The notes beneath the pieces were generated by a model that saw only the letters and a program-made list of their open reading frames with translations, had not been told where the DNA came from and made no database searches. The translations under genes and the position numbers were made by a program. This document shows positions 1 to 7,115 of a stretch of DNA of 64,000 nucleotides, piece by piece. The stretch is from Bradyrhizobium sp. (GTDB lineage: Bacteria > Pseudomonadota > Alphaproteobacteria > Rhizobiales > Xanthobacteraceae). Each line of letters begins with the position of its first letter. The first letter of the stretch is position 1. Where the stretch lies: the NCBI RefSeq assembly GCF_016219575.1, contig NZ_JACRMG010000009.1, positions 248,001 through 312,000 on the forward strand, written 5' to 3'.

Positions 1-485
1 ATTGCGCCAGCGAGCACGGGTTTGCCGAATGCCACGTGGTGGTGAACGCCGCTGACGACATTGCGGCCGGCAGCCTGTATCTCACGGTCACCGGCACCTC
101 GGCGGAGGCCGGCGATGACGGACAGGTCGGCCGTGGCAACCGCATCAACGGGCTCATCACGCCGTTGCGGCCCATGAGCCTTGAGGCCGCCGCGGGCAAG
201 AACCCGGTCAGTCATGTCGGAAAGATCTACAATTTCCTGGCACGGCGCATCGCCGAGGCGATTGTCGTTGCCGTCCCGGAGGTGAGCCAGGTTCATTGCC
301 TGATCGTGAGCCGGATCGGCGCGCCGATATCCGCGCCGGCACTGGTTCATCTCAGGCTTGCGACGAAGGATGGCACGCCGCCCGACGGGCTCCGCGCCAC
401 GACGACGGAACTGGTTGCGCATCACGTGGGGAAAGTCGAGGAACTCAGCCGCGAACTGATGTCAGGAAAAATGCAGGCGTACTGA
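1..485 (+). CDS. Archaeal-type S-adenosylmethionine synthetase, C-terminal part (5' end outside window)
   Basis: The reading frame is open from base 3 to the stop at 483-485, so only the last ~160 residues are present and the real start lies upstream of the window. The stretch with [37 protein letters not shown] and HVGKIYN is typical of the archaeal-type methionine adenosyltransferase family (PF01941), which makes S-adenosylmethionine from methionine and ATP. This family is distinct from bacterial MetK and occurs sporadically in bacteria, so it may be a second, accessory SAM synthetase. The assignment rests on recognising these motifs by eye. Confidence 0.88.
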   Translation, partial: CASEHGFAECHVVVNAADDIAAGSLYLTVTGTSAEAGDDGQVGRGNRINGLITPLRPMSLEAAAGKNPVSHVGKIYNFLARRIAEAIVVAVPEVSQVHCLIVSRIGAPISAPALVHLRLATKDGTPPDGLRATTTELVAHHVGKVEELSRELMSGKMQAY

Positions 486-509
486 ACGACCGGACGCCAA
501 ATCTTGTCA

Positions 510-523
510 TTGAGCTAGCTCAA
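510..523. promoter_or_regulatory. FixK/FNR-type box upstream of a candidate small RNA
   Basis: TTGAGCTAGCTCAA is a perfect 14-base palindrome and matches the FNR/FixK pattern TTGA-N6-TCAA. Its centre is at 516.5. A class II promoter centred at about -41.5 would start transcription near 558, with TAACAG at 546-551 as the -10 hexamer. The patatin gene starts at 723, but an intrinsic terminator (596-629) lies in between, so the immediate target appears to be the short transcript. That a FixK2-like protein binds here is inferred. Confidence 0.6.
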
Positions 524-555
524 CGCAACCTTGCAAGAATCCTCCTAACAGGATG

Positions 556-630
556 TGTGTAACCGAACAACCTCCGGGTAGGGTGCTGAGGTTACAGGCC
601 CGGCCTCCTAGGCACGCCGGGCCTTTTTCT
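556..630 (+). ncRNA. Candidate small RNA with CCUCC motifs, ending at an intrinsic terminator
   Basis: No coding frame is credible between 486 and 722. From the start predicted by the upstream FixK-type box (~558), the sequence forms stem GTAACC (559-564) with GGTTAC (590-595). A GC-rich terminator hairpin follows at once. CCTCC, an anti-Shine-Dalgarno-like motif, occurs inside the first hairpin (571-575) and in the terminator loop (604-608). A third copy (541-545) lies just upstream, in a small ATCCT/AGGAT hairpin. Exposed CCUCC loops are known from several alphaproteobacterial trans-acting sRNAs. Expression, ends and function are inferred; it could also be a 5' leader of the patatin gene. 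Confidence 0.45.
596..629 (+). terminator. Intrinsic terminator
   Basis: A perfect 9-bp stem, AGGCCCGGC (596-604) with GCCGGGCCT (616-624), encloses an 11-base loop and runs into a T tract (624-628). It is a textbook rho-independent terminator on the + strand. It ends the candidate small RNA, and possibly read-through from the SAM synthetase gene. Confidence 0.8.
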
Positions 631-722
631 TGCTGCTTCGCCTGCAGCCGTTCCGACGGCCCCGCAGTGCCCTGCCTATGGTATGCAAGATATTTCGTGA
701 TGCGTGATAAGATCCTTTCAGC

Positions 723-3194
723 ATGGAGGAAGTCTTGCGTGAAAAGGAGCTCCGGGTTGCACTCGTCTGCTTTGGCGGCGCCTCGCTCGCAATCTACATG
801 CACGGGATCACGAAGGAGATTCTGAAACTCGTGAGGGCGTCCGGTGCCCTTCATGCCATCGCCGACCGCAACAAGCGCTCGACCGCAGACTTCTTCGATG
901 TTCGCAACCGGGCCGATCCCGAATACGACACCGAATCGATCTATTTCGACCTGCTGCGCGACATCGGGCGAACGGTCGATTTGCGGGTCATCGTCGACAT
1001 CGTGGCGGGAGCCTCGGCGGGCGGCATCAACGGCATCATGCTGGCACGGGCGTTGAGCCATGACCTGCCGATGAGACGACTGCGGGACCTCTGGCTCGAG
1101 AATGCCGATGTCACCGAACTCCTGGCATCGGAAGCGAAGGCGCACGTATCCAGCAAGTGGTTTCTGCGGCCGTTGTTCTGGGTAGCGGGTCTGGCTGGCC
1201 TCGGAGCTGTCAGCGACCTGGAGGTTCGTTCCAAGCTTTCGCTGTTCGTGCGGTCCCGCTGGTTCGAGCCGCCGTTCGACGGCCCGAAGATGACCGCGCT
1301 GATGTACAACGCGGTGGCCGCCATGGGAGCGGGGGAAAAATCCTCGCTGCTTCCTTCCGGCCAGGGTCTCGACCTGTTCGTGACGCTGACCGATTTCAAC
1401 GGTTACCAGCGGACCATGCAGATTCACAATCCGCCCGTCATTCACGAGCGCGAACACCGTCACCGGCTGCACTTCAGATACCGCAGGCGTCCGAGCGGAG
1501 CCGTCGAGAGCGATTTCGAGATGGTGAATGCGCCTGCGCTGGCTTTCGCCGCGCGCGCGACGTCGTCGATTCCCGGAGCGTTTCCGCCGGCACGCATCGT
1601 GGAGGTCGACGAGTTCCTGAGGCGGCGCTCCATCGATTGGCCGCGCCGCGCAGACTTCATTGCGCGCAATTTCGACAACTACGCACGGATGAACGTCGAC
1701 GTTGCCTCCGTTCCGTTCATCGATGGCAGTGTCCTGAGCAGCCATCCCTTTCGGGAAGCGGTCGGTGCCATCCGTGGGCGGGCTGCCTACCGCGAGGTGG
1801 ATCGACGGGTGGTCTATGTCGATCCCAACCCCACACCGGTCGGCTCGGCCGCGCATCACGGCATGCCGGGATTTTTTCCGACGCTGAAGGGCGCGTTGTC
1901 GGAGATCCCGTTGTCCCAGCCGGTGACCGATGAGCTCGGCTGGGTAGGCCAGTTCAACGAGCAAGTGCGCCGGCTAAGGGCGATCGTCGATAGCGCGCGG
2001 CCGCATGTCCGCCGGCTGGTCGGGGAGGTCATTGCCATCGACCACGAACAGCCGGTCAGCGAGGACCGGATTCGCGGCTGGCGCGAGCAGGCAAATATCA
2101 GGGCAGCCCGAGACGCCGGTTTCGCATACGATGCCTATGTACGCCTCAAGCTGGCTTCGGCGCGCGATTTCGTCAGCCGGCTGATCATGGAGATCCGCGG
2201 CGTTCATCCGGAATCCCCGTTCGCGCGGGCGATCACGGAGATCATGAACGCGTGGGCGGTCGAATCCGGCGTGACCTACGATCCCGCAGCCGGCAAGTCG
2301 TCAGCCGTGGAAGGCGCTGAAGGCTCTGACAATACCCCGAAATGGGTCGCCTTCCTGCTGGCGTTCGACGTCGACTACCGAATGCGCAGGCTGCGGTTCC
2401 TGATCGAGGGCCAGAATCGCATCTCGCAAATGCTCGGCTCGGGAGCATTCGAGGGTCTGGATTTCGCCGTCGTCGATCGCCTGAAGCGCAGGTTCTACGA
2501 ATGCACCGAAGCGCTCGAACGAAGGGAGACGGCTGCCGCCGTCAATTCGGCTGCGCGCGATTTGGTGGAGGACATCTTCCGGATGGGACCGTCTCCGGCC
2601 GAAGCCAGGGAGATCGGCAAATATGCGCAGTCCTTCGCCGTGCGGCACAAGGACCGGATCGACGCACTCATCGAGCGCCTTGCTCTGGATATCGATCTCA
2701 AGGCCAGCACGTCGGACATTGACGTTCTTCTTGCGGAAACCGAGGGGTGGCCTCCGCTGGCGATGCGTGAGTTGCTCGTGAACTATCTCGGCTTTCCCTT
2801 CTGGGACATCGTGACGTTTCCGATCATGCCGTGGCGCGAGGCGGGGGAATTCAACGAGGTTCGCATCGACCGCATCAGCGCACAGGATGCCGTCGGCATC
2901 AACCGGCTGGGAGAGTTTCGCCTCAAGGGCACCGGGTTCAGTCAATCGGCGGCGTTTCTGTCGCGCGCGTACCGCGAGAACGACTACCTGCTGGGCCGTC
3001 TGCACGCCGTCGATCGCCTGATCGATATCGTCTCCGAGGCGGCCGGCCCCGATTCACAATCGCCGGCCGTCATCGCGGCGCTGAAGAGAAGAGGATTCTT
3101 GCGGATTCTGGATGCAGAGGAGCGCCATCTGCCCGCGTGTAGGCAATTGGTGGAGAAGCTGCGTGCCGCGCTCATGGCGGAGGGGACGGCCTGA
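723..3194 (+). CDS. Patatin-like phospholipase/esterase (DUF3376-type patatin-related protein)
   Basis: This is an 823-residue protein with an N-terminal patatin domain. It has the oxyanion-hole motif GGASLAIYMHG (residues 18-28), nucleophile elbow GASAGG with Ser98, and catalytic Asp334 in FIDGS. These form the Ser-Asp dyad of patatin lipases, which hydrolyse acyl esters of lipids. The long C-terminal half has no motif I can name but fits the patatin-related family with a DUF3376 C-terminus. The ATG at 723 has no ribosome-binding site. TTG at 735 has GGAGGAAG five bases upstream, so initiation there (819 aa) is at least as likely. No signal peptide or clear membrane span is seen. The gene converges on the cytochrome gene, 12 bases away. 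Confidence 0.85.
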   Translation: MEEVLREKELRVALVCFGGASLAIYMHGITKEILKLVRASGALHAIADRNKRSTADFFDVRNRADPEYDTESIYFDLLRDIGRTVDLRVIVDIVAGASAGGINGIMLARALSHDLPMRRLRDLWLENADVTELLASEAKAHVSSKWFLRPLFWVAGLAGLGAVSDLEVRSKLSLFVRSRWFEPPFDGPKMTALMYNAVAAMGAGEKSSLLPSGQGLDLFVTLTDFNGYQRTMQIHNPPVIHEREHRHRLHFRYRRRPSGAVESDFEMVNAPALAFAARATSSIPGAFPPARIVEVDEFLRRRSIDWPRRADFIARNFDNYARMNVDVASVPFIDGSVLSSHPFREAVGAIRGRAAYREVDRRVVYVDPNPTPVGSAAHHGMPGFFPTLKGALSEIPLSQPVTDELGWVGQFNEQVRRLRAIVDSARPHVRRLVGEVIAIDHEQPVSEDRIRGWREQANIRAARDAGFAYDAYVRLKLASARDFVSRLIMEIRGVHPESPFARAITEIMNAWAVESGVTYDPAAGKSSAVEGAEGSDNTPKWVAFLLAFDVDYRMRRLRFLIEGQNRISQMLGSGAFEGLDFAVVDRLKRRFYECTEALERRETAAAVNSAARDLVEDIFRMGPSPAEAREIGKYAQSFAVRHKDRIDALIERLALDIDLKASTSDIDVLLAETEGWPPLAMRELLVNYLGFPFWDIVTFPIMPWREAGEFNEVRIDRISAQDAVGINRLGEFRLKGTGFSQSAAFLSRAYRENDYLLGRLHAVDRLIDIVSEAAGPDSQSPAVIAALKRRGFLRILDAEERHLPACRQLVEKLRAALMAEGTA

Positions 3195-3206
3195 AACGGC
3201 CTGGCC

Positions 3207-5678
3207 CTAGTTCGGCTTGTCGGCCTGTCGCCTGAGTTCCCCGATCAGGGCCGCGAGGTTGCGGTCATCCGGCGTGATCGCCGCGAGCCGTTCCGCGTAA
3301 ATGAGCGCGGAGCTGGCGTTGCCTGCAAGGCGGTTGAACGAAACCAGCGCCGACAGGATATCTCTGTCGCTGGGATGACGTTTCAGCGCTTCGTTCAGGA
3401 CCGTGATGGCCTCGTCGCGCCGGCCGGCAGAATGCAGCGCGACGGCGTAGACATAGGCGTAGCGGGAACGGTCCGGTTCGAGCTCGACGGCCTTCTGCAA
3501 TTCGGCGAGCGCGTCGTCGGATCGCTTGAGGCGGGTCAATGTCAGGCCGAGCGTGTGATGCGGTGCTGCATCGCGCGGTGATGCCGCAAGCGCCGCTCGC
3601 AGGATCGCTTCGCCATCGCTGTCGCGGCCGAGTTGCCGGTAGAGGTCGGCGAGATTGATCGCCGCCGCCGTATATTGCGGGCTGAGTTTCAGCGCACCCT
3701 TGTACTCGGCCTCGGCATCGGCGGTCTGCCCGCGCTGGGCGAGGAAATTCCCGAGCGAGGTGCGGGCTTCGGGCCGCTCGGCATTGGCGCGCTGCGCGGC
3801 AACGAATTCCGCCGCCGCCTGGTCGAAGCGCGCGCGGTCGGCTGGCGGCTGGCTTGCGGTTGGAACGGAAGCGAGCAGGGCAGCCGCGCGGATGCGAACG
3901 CCGCGCACGGGATCGGAGAGCAGGGGCGAGGCCAGCGGCCAGATTTCTGCGGCGCTCGCATTCTCCAGCATGTCCAGTGCGCCGATCCGTACCATGGGAT
4001 CGGGATCGGCGAGGCCGCGGCGCGCCTCGCCGATATTGCGGGTGGAGACGTAAGGCGCCAGCTCTCCCAGCGCCGCGGCACGCGCCACCGCGGGTGCATT
4101 TCCGTCAGCGGCGAGGACGGCGAGCAGCGCCGCTGCGTCGGTCCGGTCGCTGCGAGCGGCGTGGAACGCCGCTCCATAAGTCTGCAGGCCCTTGCGGGTG
4201 GGGCCGAACCATTCCTCGATTGCCTTGGCGGCCCAGGCCGCCGGCTTGTCGCGGTGGCAATCGTTGCACGCATTCGGCGTGCCGAGCGCAACGGAAAGAT
4301 CGGGCCGCGGAACGCGGAACGCATGATCGTGGCGGGGATCGATCACCATATAGGTTCGTGCCTGCATGTGGCAGGAGATGCAGGTTGGCGCAGCATCGGC
4401 GGCGTGATGGCGATGCTTGGCGTCGGCGTATTTTTCGGGAGCATGGCATTGCAGGCAGACGCCTTCGCCGGAGATTTTCAGCTTTCCGCTGTGCGGCTCG
4501 TGACAATCGCTGCAGGTGACGCCGGCGGCGAACATCTTGCCCTGCTTGAACGGCGTGTAGTTGTAAGGCTCCTCGGCGTCGCGAATCTGGCCGTCGGCAT
4601 GATAGGTGGTGCGCGCCAGCGGCTCGACCAGATGGGTCTGCGATAACCACTGGCCGGGCACCCAATCCTCATGGAAGGCAGCGCGGCGCGCGTGGCAGAG
4701 GCCGCAGGTCTCGACCTCCTTGCGCAGCGTGGCCGGCGCGACGCTGCGCCTCGCACTGCCAGTCTGCGCGTCGATCGGCCAGGCGACGTCGCGGCGCTCG
4801 TCGAAGCGCACCAGCAGTCCCTTGCTGGAATCCTCGCGTTTGCCGAACGGCCACCAGCTCCGTTGATCGCGTGCCCAAGCCGCGTGACGCGAGCCCTGTC
4901 CATGACAGGTCTCGCAACCCACGCTGATCTCCGCCGATGTCGTGGCAAAGCGATCAGTATTGGCGTCGTAGTTCTTGCGCAGGCCGGTCGAGTGGCACTC
5001 CGCGCACATGAAATTCCAGTTCTGGTTCAGCTTGGTCCAGTGCAGGACATCGTCGTGCCTGATCTCTTCATTGGGCGAGAGGTGAAACCAGCGCTGCCCG
5101 CCCTTGTCCGCAGGCCGGCTGTCCCAGGCGATCGACAGTGCCTGAAGGCGCCCGTCCGAAAACTCGACCAAATATTGTTGCAGCGGATCGATGCCGAAAG
5201 TGTACTTCACTTCGAAGACGGCGGGCTTGCCGTCGGGACCGTCGGTTTCGACCAGGAATTTGCCGTCCTTGCGGAAAAAGCGGGAGCGCAAGCCGAAATA
5301 GTCGAAGCTCTTGTCGTTGAAGTCGCCGAGTACCGTCTTGTCGGTGGCGTGCGCCATTGCTGCCTTGTGCTGCGAGGCGCTCCATAGCTTTGCTTCGCCC
5401 TGGTGGCAGCCGGCACAGGTCTCGCTGCCCACGTAAGTCGCTGGCGACGAATCCCGCGCATTGGAGGCCGGACCGCCAGGGTAGACCGTTTGAAAGACTG
5501 GGCCGGTCGCGAGCACGATCGCTGCCACGACGATGGCCGCAATCCAGATCGCGTGCCTGGAAATCCCGGCAGCATCGCGTTTCTCAGGGCCGCGCGTGTG
5601 GGCAGGAGCGGCTTGAGGTGGAGCCGCCGCAGCGCCCTTCGGTGTCTTGGCACCGGATTTCCGCCGCTTGCGTGCCAA
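3207..5678 (-). CDS. Membrane-anchored octaheme cytochrome c with HEAT-like and TPR regions
   Basis: The 823-residue product has a basic N-terminus, one membrane span (about 43-62) and eight CXXCH haem c sites: CAGCH ~88, CAECH ~223, CETCH ~253, CGLCH ~326, CSDCH ~386, CLQCH ~408, CISCH ~432 and CNDCH ~471. A HEAT-like stretch follows (~500-600), then at least three tetratricopeptide repeats (~650-800). The haem region resembles the cytochrome c3/c554-type multihaem fold. A periplasmic electron-transfer or scaffold role is inferred, and no catalytic function can be named. The start is TTG with AAGGGG upstream. It lies beside secreted-protein and sulfatase genes. Confidence 0.82.
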   Translation of the reverse strand: MARKRRKSGAKTPKGAAAAPPQAAPAHTRGPEKRDAAGISRHAIWIAAIVVAAIVLATGPVFQTVYPGGPASNARDSSPATYVGSETCAGCHQGEAKLWSASQHKAAMAHATDKTVLGDFNDKSFDYFGLRSRFFRKDGKFLVETDGPDGKPAVFEVKYTFGIDPLQQYLVEFSDGRLQALSIAWDSRPADKGGQRWFHLSPNEEIRHDDVLHWTKLNQNWNFMCAECHSTGLRKNYDANTDRFATTSAEISVGCETCHGQGSRHAAWARDQRSWWPFGKREDSSKGLLVRFDERRDVAWPIDAQTGSARRSVAPATLRKEVETCGLCHARRAAFHEDWVPGQWLSQTHLVEPLARTTYHADGQIRDAEEPYNYTPFKQGKMFAAGVTCSDCHEPHSGKLKISGEGVCLQCHAPEKYADAKHRHHAADAAPTCISCHMQARTYMVIDPRHDHAFRVPRPDLSVALGTPNACNDCHRDKPAAWAAKAIEEWFGPTRKGLQTYGAAFHAARSDRTDAAALLAVLAADGNAPAVARAAALGELAPYVSTRNIGEARRGLADPDPMVRIGALDMLENASAAEIWPLASPLLSDPVRGVRIRAAALLASVPTASQPPADRARFDQAAAEFVAAQRANAERPEARTSLGNFLAQRGQTADAEAEYKGALKLSPQYTAAAINLADLYRQLGRDSDGEAILRAALAASPRDAAPHHTLGLTLTRLKRSDDALAELQKAVELEPDRSRYAYVYAVALHSAGRRDEAITVLNEALKRHPSDRDILSALVSFNRLAGNASSALIYAERLAAITPDDRNLAALIGELRRQADKPN

Positions 5679-5827
5679 CGACTGCCCCTTGAATGCTGAG
5701 ATCGCCGCTACCGATCACGCAATCCCGCTCGGGACTGCCGAACCATCTTCGGTCGGCGTCGCATCAAGTCAAGTCGGGGCGGATCGAGCGCCGGGCAGGC
5801 GGGCCGTCAGGAGAAGCGCATCGCCTC

Positions 5828-6205
5828 TCAAGGCTTCTTGCTGTTTCGGTTCTTGCTTGCGCCCCGCAGCGGTGTCGCGGGTGCGAGGGATTGCGCGTAG
5901 CCGGCCATCTGGATGCAGGTAAGCAGGTCGACATAGCTTTCGCTTCCGCCGGCGACGGCCTCGCCCTCGCATTGCTTTTGAACGGCGGCGGAGGCCGCGA
6001 GCCAGACAGGAGGGAGCTGTTGTTGCGCGTTATTTTCGTCCCGCATGCAATCATCGTAGCTTTGGGACAAGGCCAGGCCCATGGCCTTGTCGGCCGCGAC
6101 GGTGGCCTTGCAGGTGGCTTCCACATTGAGATGGGGAACACGGTCGTTGACCGGCACCGTCAACGGACTTCCAAGCATCGCCAGGGACAGCAGTGCAATC
6201 TTCAT
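5828..6205 (-). CDS. Small secreted four-cysteine protein of unknown function
   Basis: The 125-residue protein starts with a short hydrophobic segment (KIALLSLAMLGSPL), probably a signal peptide. Four spaced cysteines (ATCK, DDCM, KQCE, LTCI) suggest two disulfides in the periplasm. The C-terminus is basic. The ATG at 6205 follows a strong AGGAGG site. It is read in the same direction as the secreted protein upstream (start 6937) and the octaheme cytochrome downstream, with gaps of 81 and 149 bases, so a loose operon is possible. I do not recognise the family. Confidence 0.6.
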   Translation of the reverse strand: MKIALLSLAMLGSPLTVPVNDRVPHLNVEATCKATVAADKAMGLALSQSYDDCMRDENNAQQQLPPVWLAASAAVQKQCEGEAVAGGSESYVDLLTCIQMAGYAQSLAPATPLRGASKNRNSKKP

Positions 6206-6286
6206 TGGAATAGCCTCCTGCGCGTTTGGTGTCCCGCATCTCTGCGGGGACCGGTCTCAGGTGCAGCGCAATTCGCGTTCAGGGTC

Positions 6287-6937
6287 TCAGTAGCAGGGCG
6301 GATACGGATAGTAACCGCAGGCGGGAGGAGGAGGCGCGTACGCCCCGTAGGCCGCCGCACCGACGGCTGCGGCTCCGGCATAATAAGCGCCGCGATACGC
6401 AGTACGCCGTCCTACGCCGGCAAAGGACATCGGCGTGAACGGACGTCCGATGATGTCGATGAAGACCGACGCTGCGCCGTCCGCGCCCTTGATCTCGCCT
6501 TCGAGGACGTCGACGTCAAAGGTGAGATTATCGCCTTCGAGCTTGGGGTTCTTCAGCACCACGACTGCATCGCGGACCCCATTACCGTCTCGCTGGAAAG
6601 CCGACACTGTCGCGTTTGGCGGGTCCTTGGCGAAATTGTCGCTGCCGGACGCCCAATCCTCGACAATGCGGCTGGTCAGATCGTGGCCGGCGGAGCGGAC
6701 AGGTCGATCGGCAAACACGATCGCATTGGGCGAGATGCCGCTCAGCACCAGCTTGCCGGCCTGTAGCGTGGCACCTTTCGAATTCAGGACGAACAGCGAG
6801 GGCACAATATCGGGCTTGGCTACTCCGATCTTCTTCTGCAGCGGCACGTGAGGCGAAGGAGGAGTCTGGGCGGATGCCGCCTGCACCATTGCGAAGGCAG
6901 CAGCCGCGACGACGAAGACACGGAAATTGGCAAGCAT
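6287..6937 (-). CDS. Secreted protein with Ala/Gly/Tyr/Pro-rich tail, function unknown
   Basis: The 216-residue product has a clear Sec signal peptide (MLANFRVFVV, then an Ala-rich core, cleavage near ASA-QT, residue 23). The middle ~110 residues look like a beta-rich domain (VVVLKNPKLEGDN and following). The last ~45 residues are low-complexity Ala/Gly/Tyr/Pro with two Cys (ACGYYPYPPC), as in surface-exposed or envelope proteins. It diverges from the first arylsulfatase gene, and the FixK-type box at 6999-7012 lies between them. That box is 68 bases from this start, so it could serve both directions. No function can be assigned. Confidence 0.65.
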   Translation of the reverse strand: MLANFRVFVVAAAAFAMVQAASAQTPPSPHVPLQKKIGVAKPDIVPSLFVLNSKGATLQAGKLVLSGISPNAIVFADRPVRSAGHDLTSRIVEDWASGSDNFAKDPPNATVSAFQRDGNGVRDAVVVLKNPKLEGDNLTFDVDVLEGEIKGADGAASVFIDIIGRPFTPMSFAGVGRRTAYRGAYYAGAAAVGAAAYGAYAPPPPACGYYPYPPCY

Positions 6938-6998
6938 TCAATTCTCCATTAATCGACAAACAACCAAATGCAGTCAACGCTGCAAATCAAAACCGGCA

Positions 6999-7012
6999 TT
7001 GACGCAAATCAA
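6999..7012. promoter_or_regulatory. FixK/FNR-type box, arylsulfatase A and divergent gene
   Basis: TTGACGCAAATCAA fits TTGA-N6-TCAA and, with outer bases, TTGAC-N4-ATCAA. The centre, 7005.5, is 110 bases before the sulfatase ATG and 68 before the divergent start at 6937. A class II geometry would put the rightward start near 7047. The -10 there is weak (around 7035-7040), which lowers confidence for this site alone. Equivalent boxes precede both other sulfatase genes. Confidence 0.55.
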
Positions 7013-7115
7013 TAAGGGGCGCACCTTATCTGCGATCAATGTTTCTGGCGCCACGCCAAAATATTGATTGCGGCATGGCGGCGGCGGCGGGTGGCAACAA
7101 AACGGAGCGCGCACC

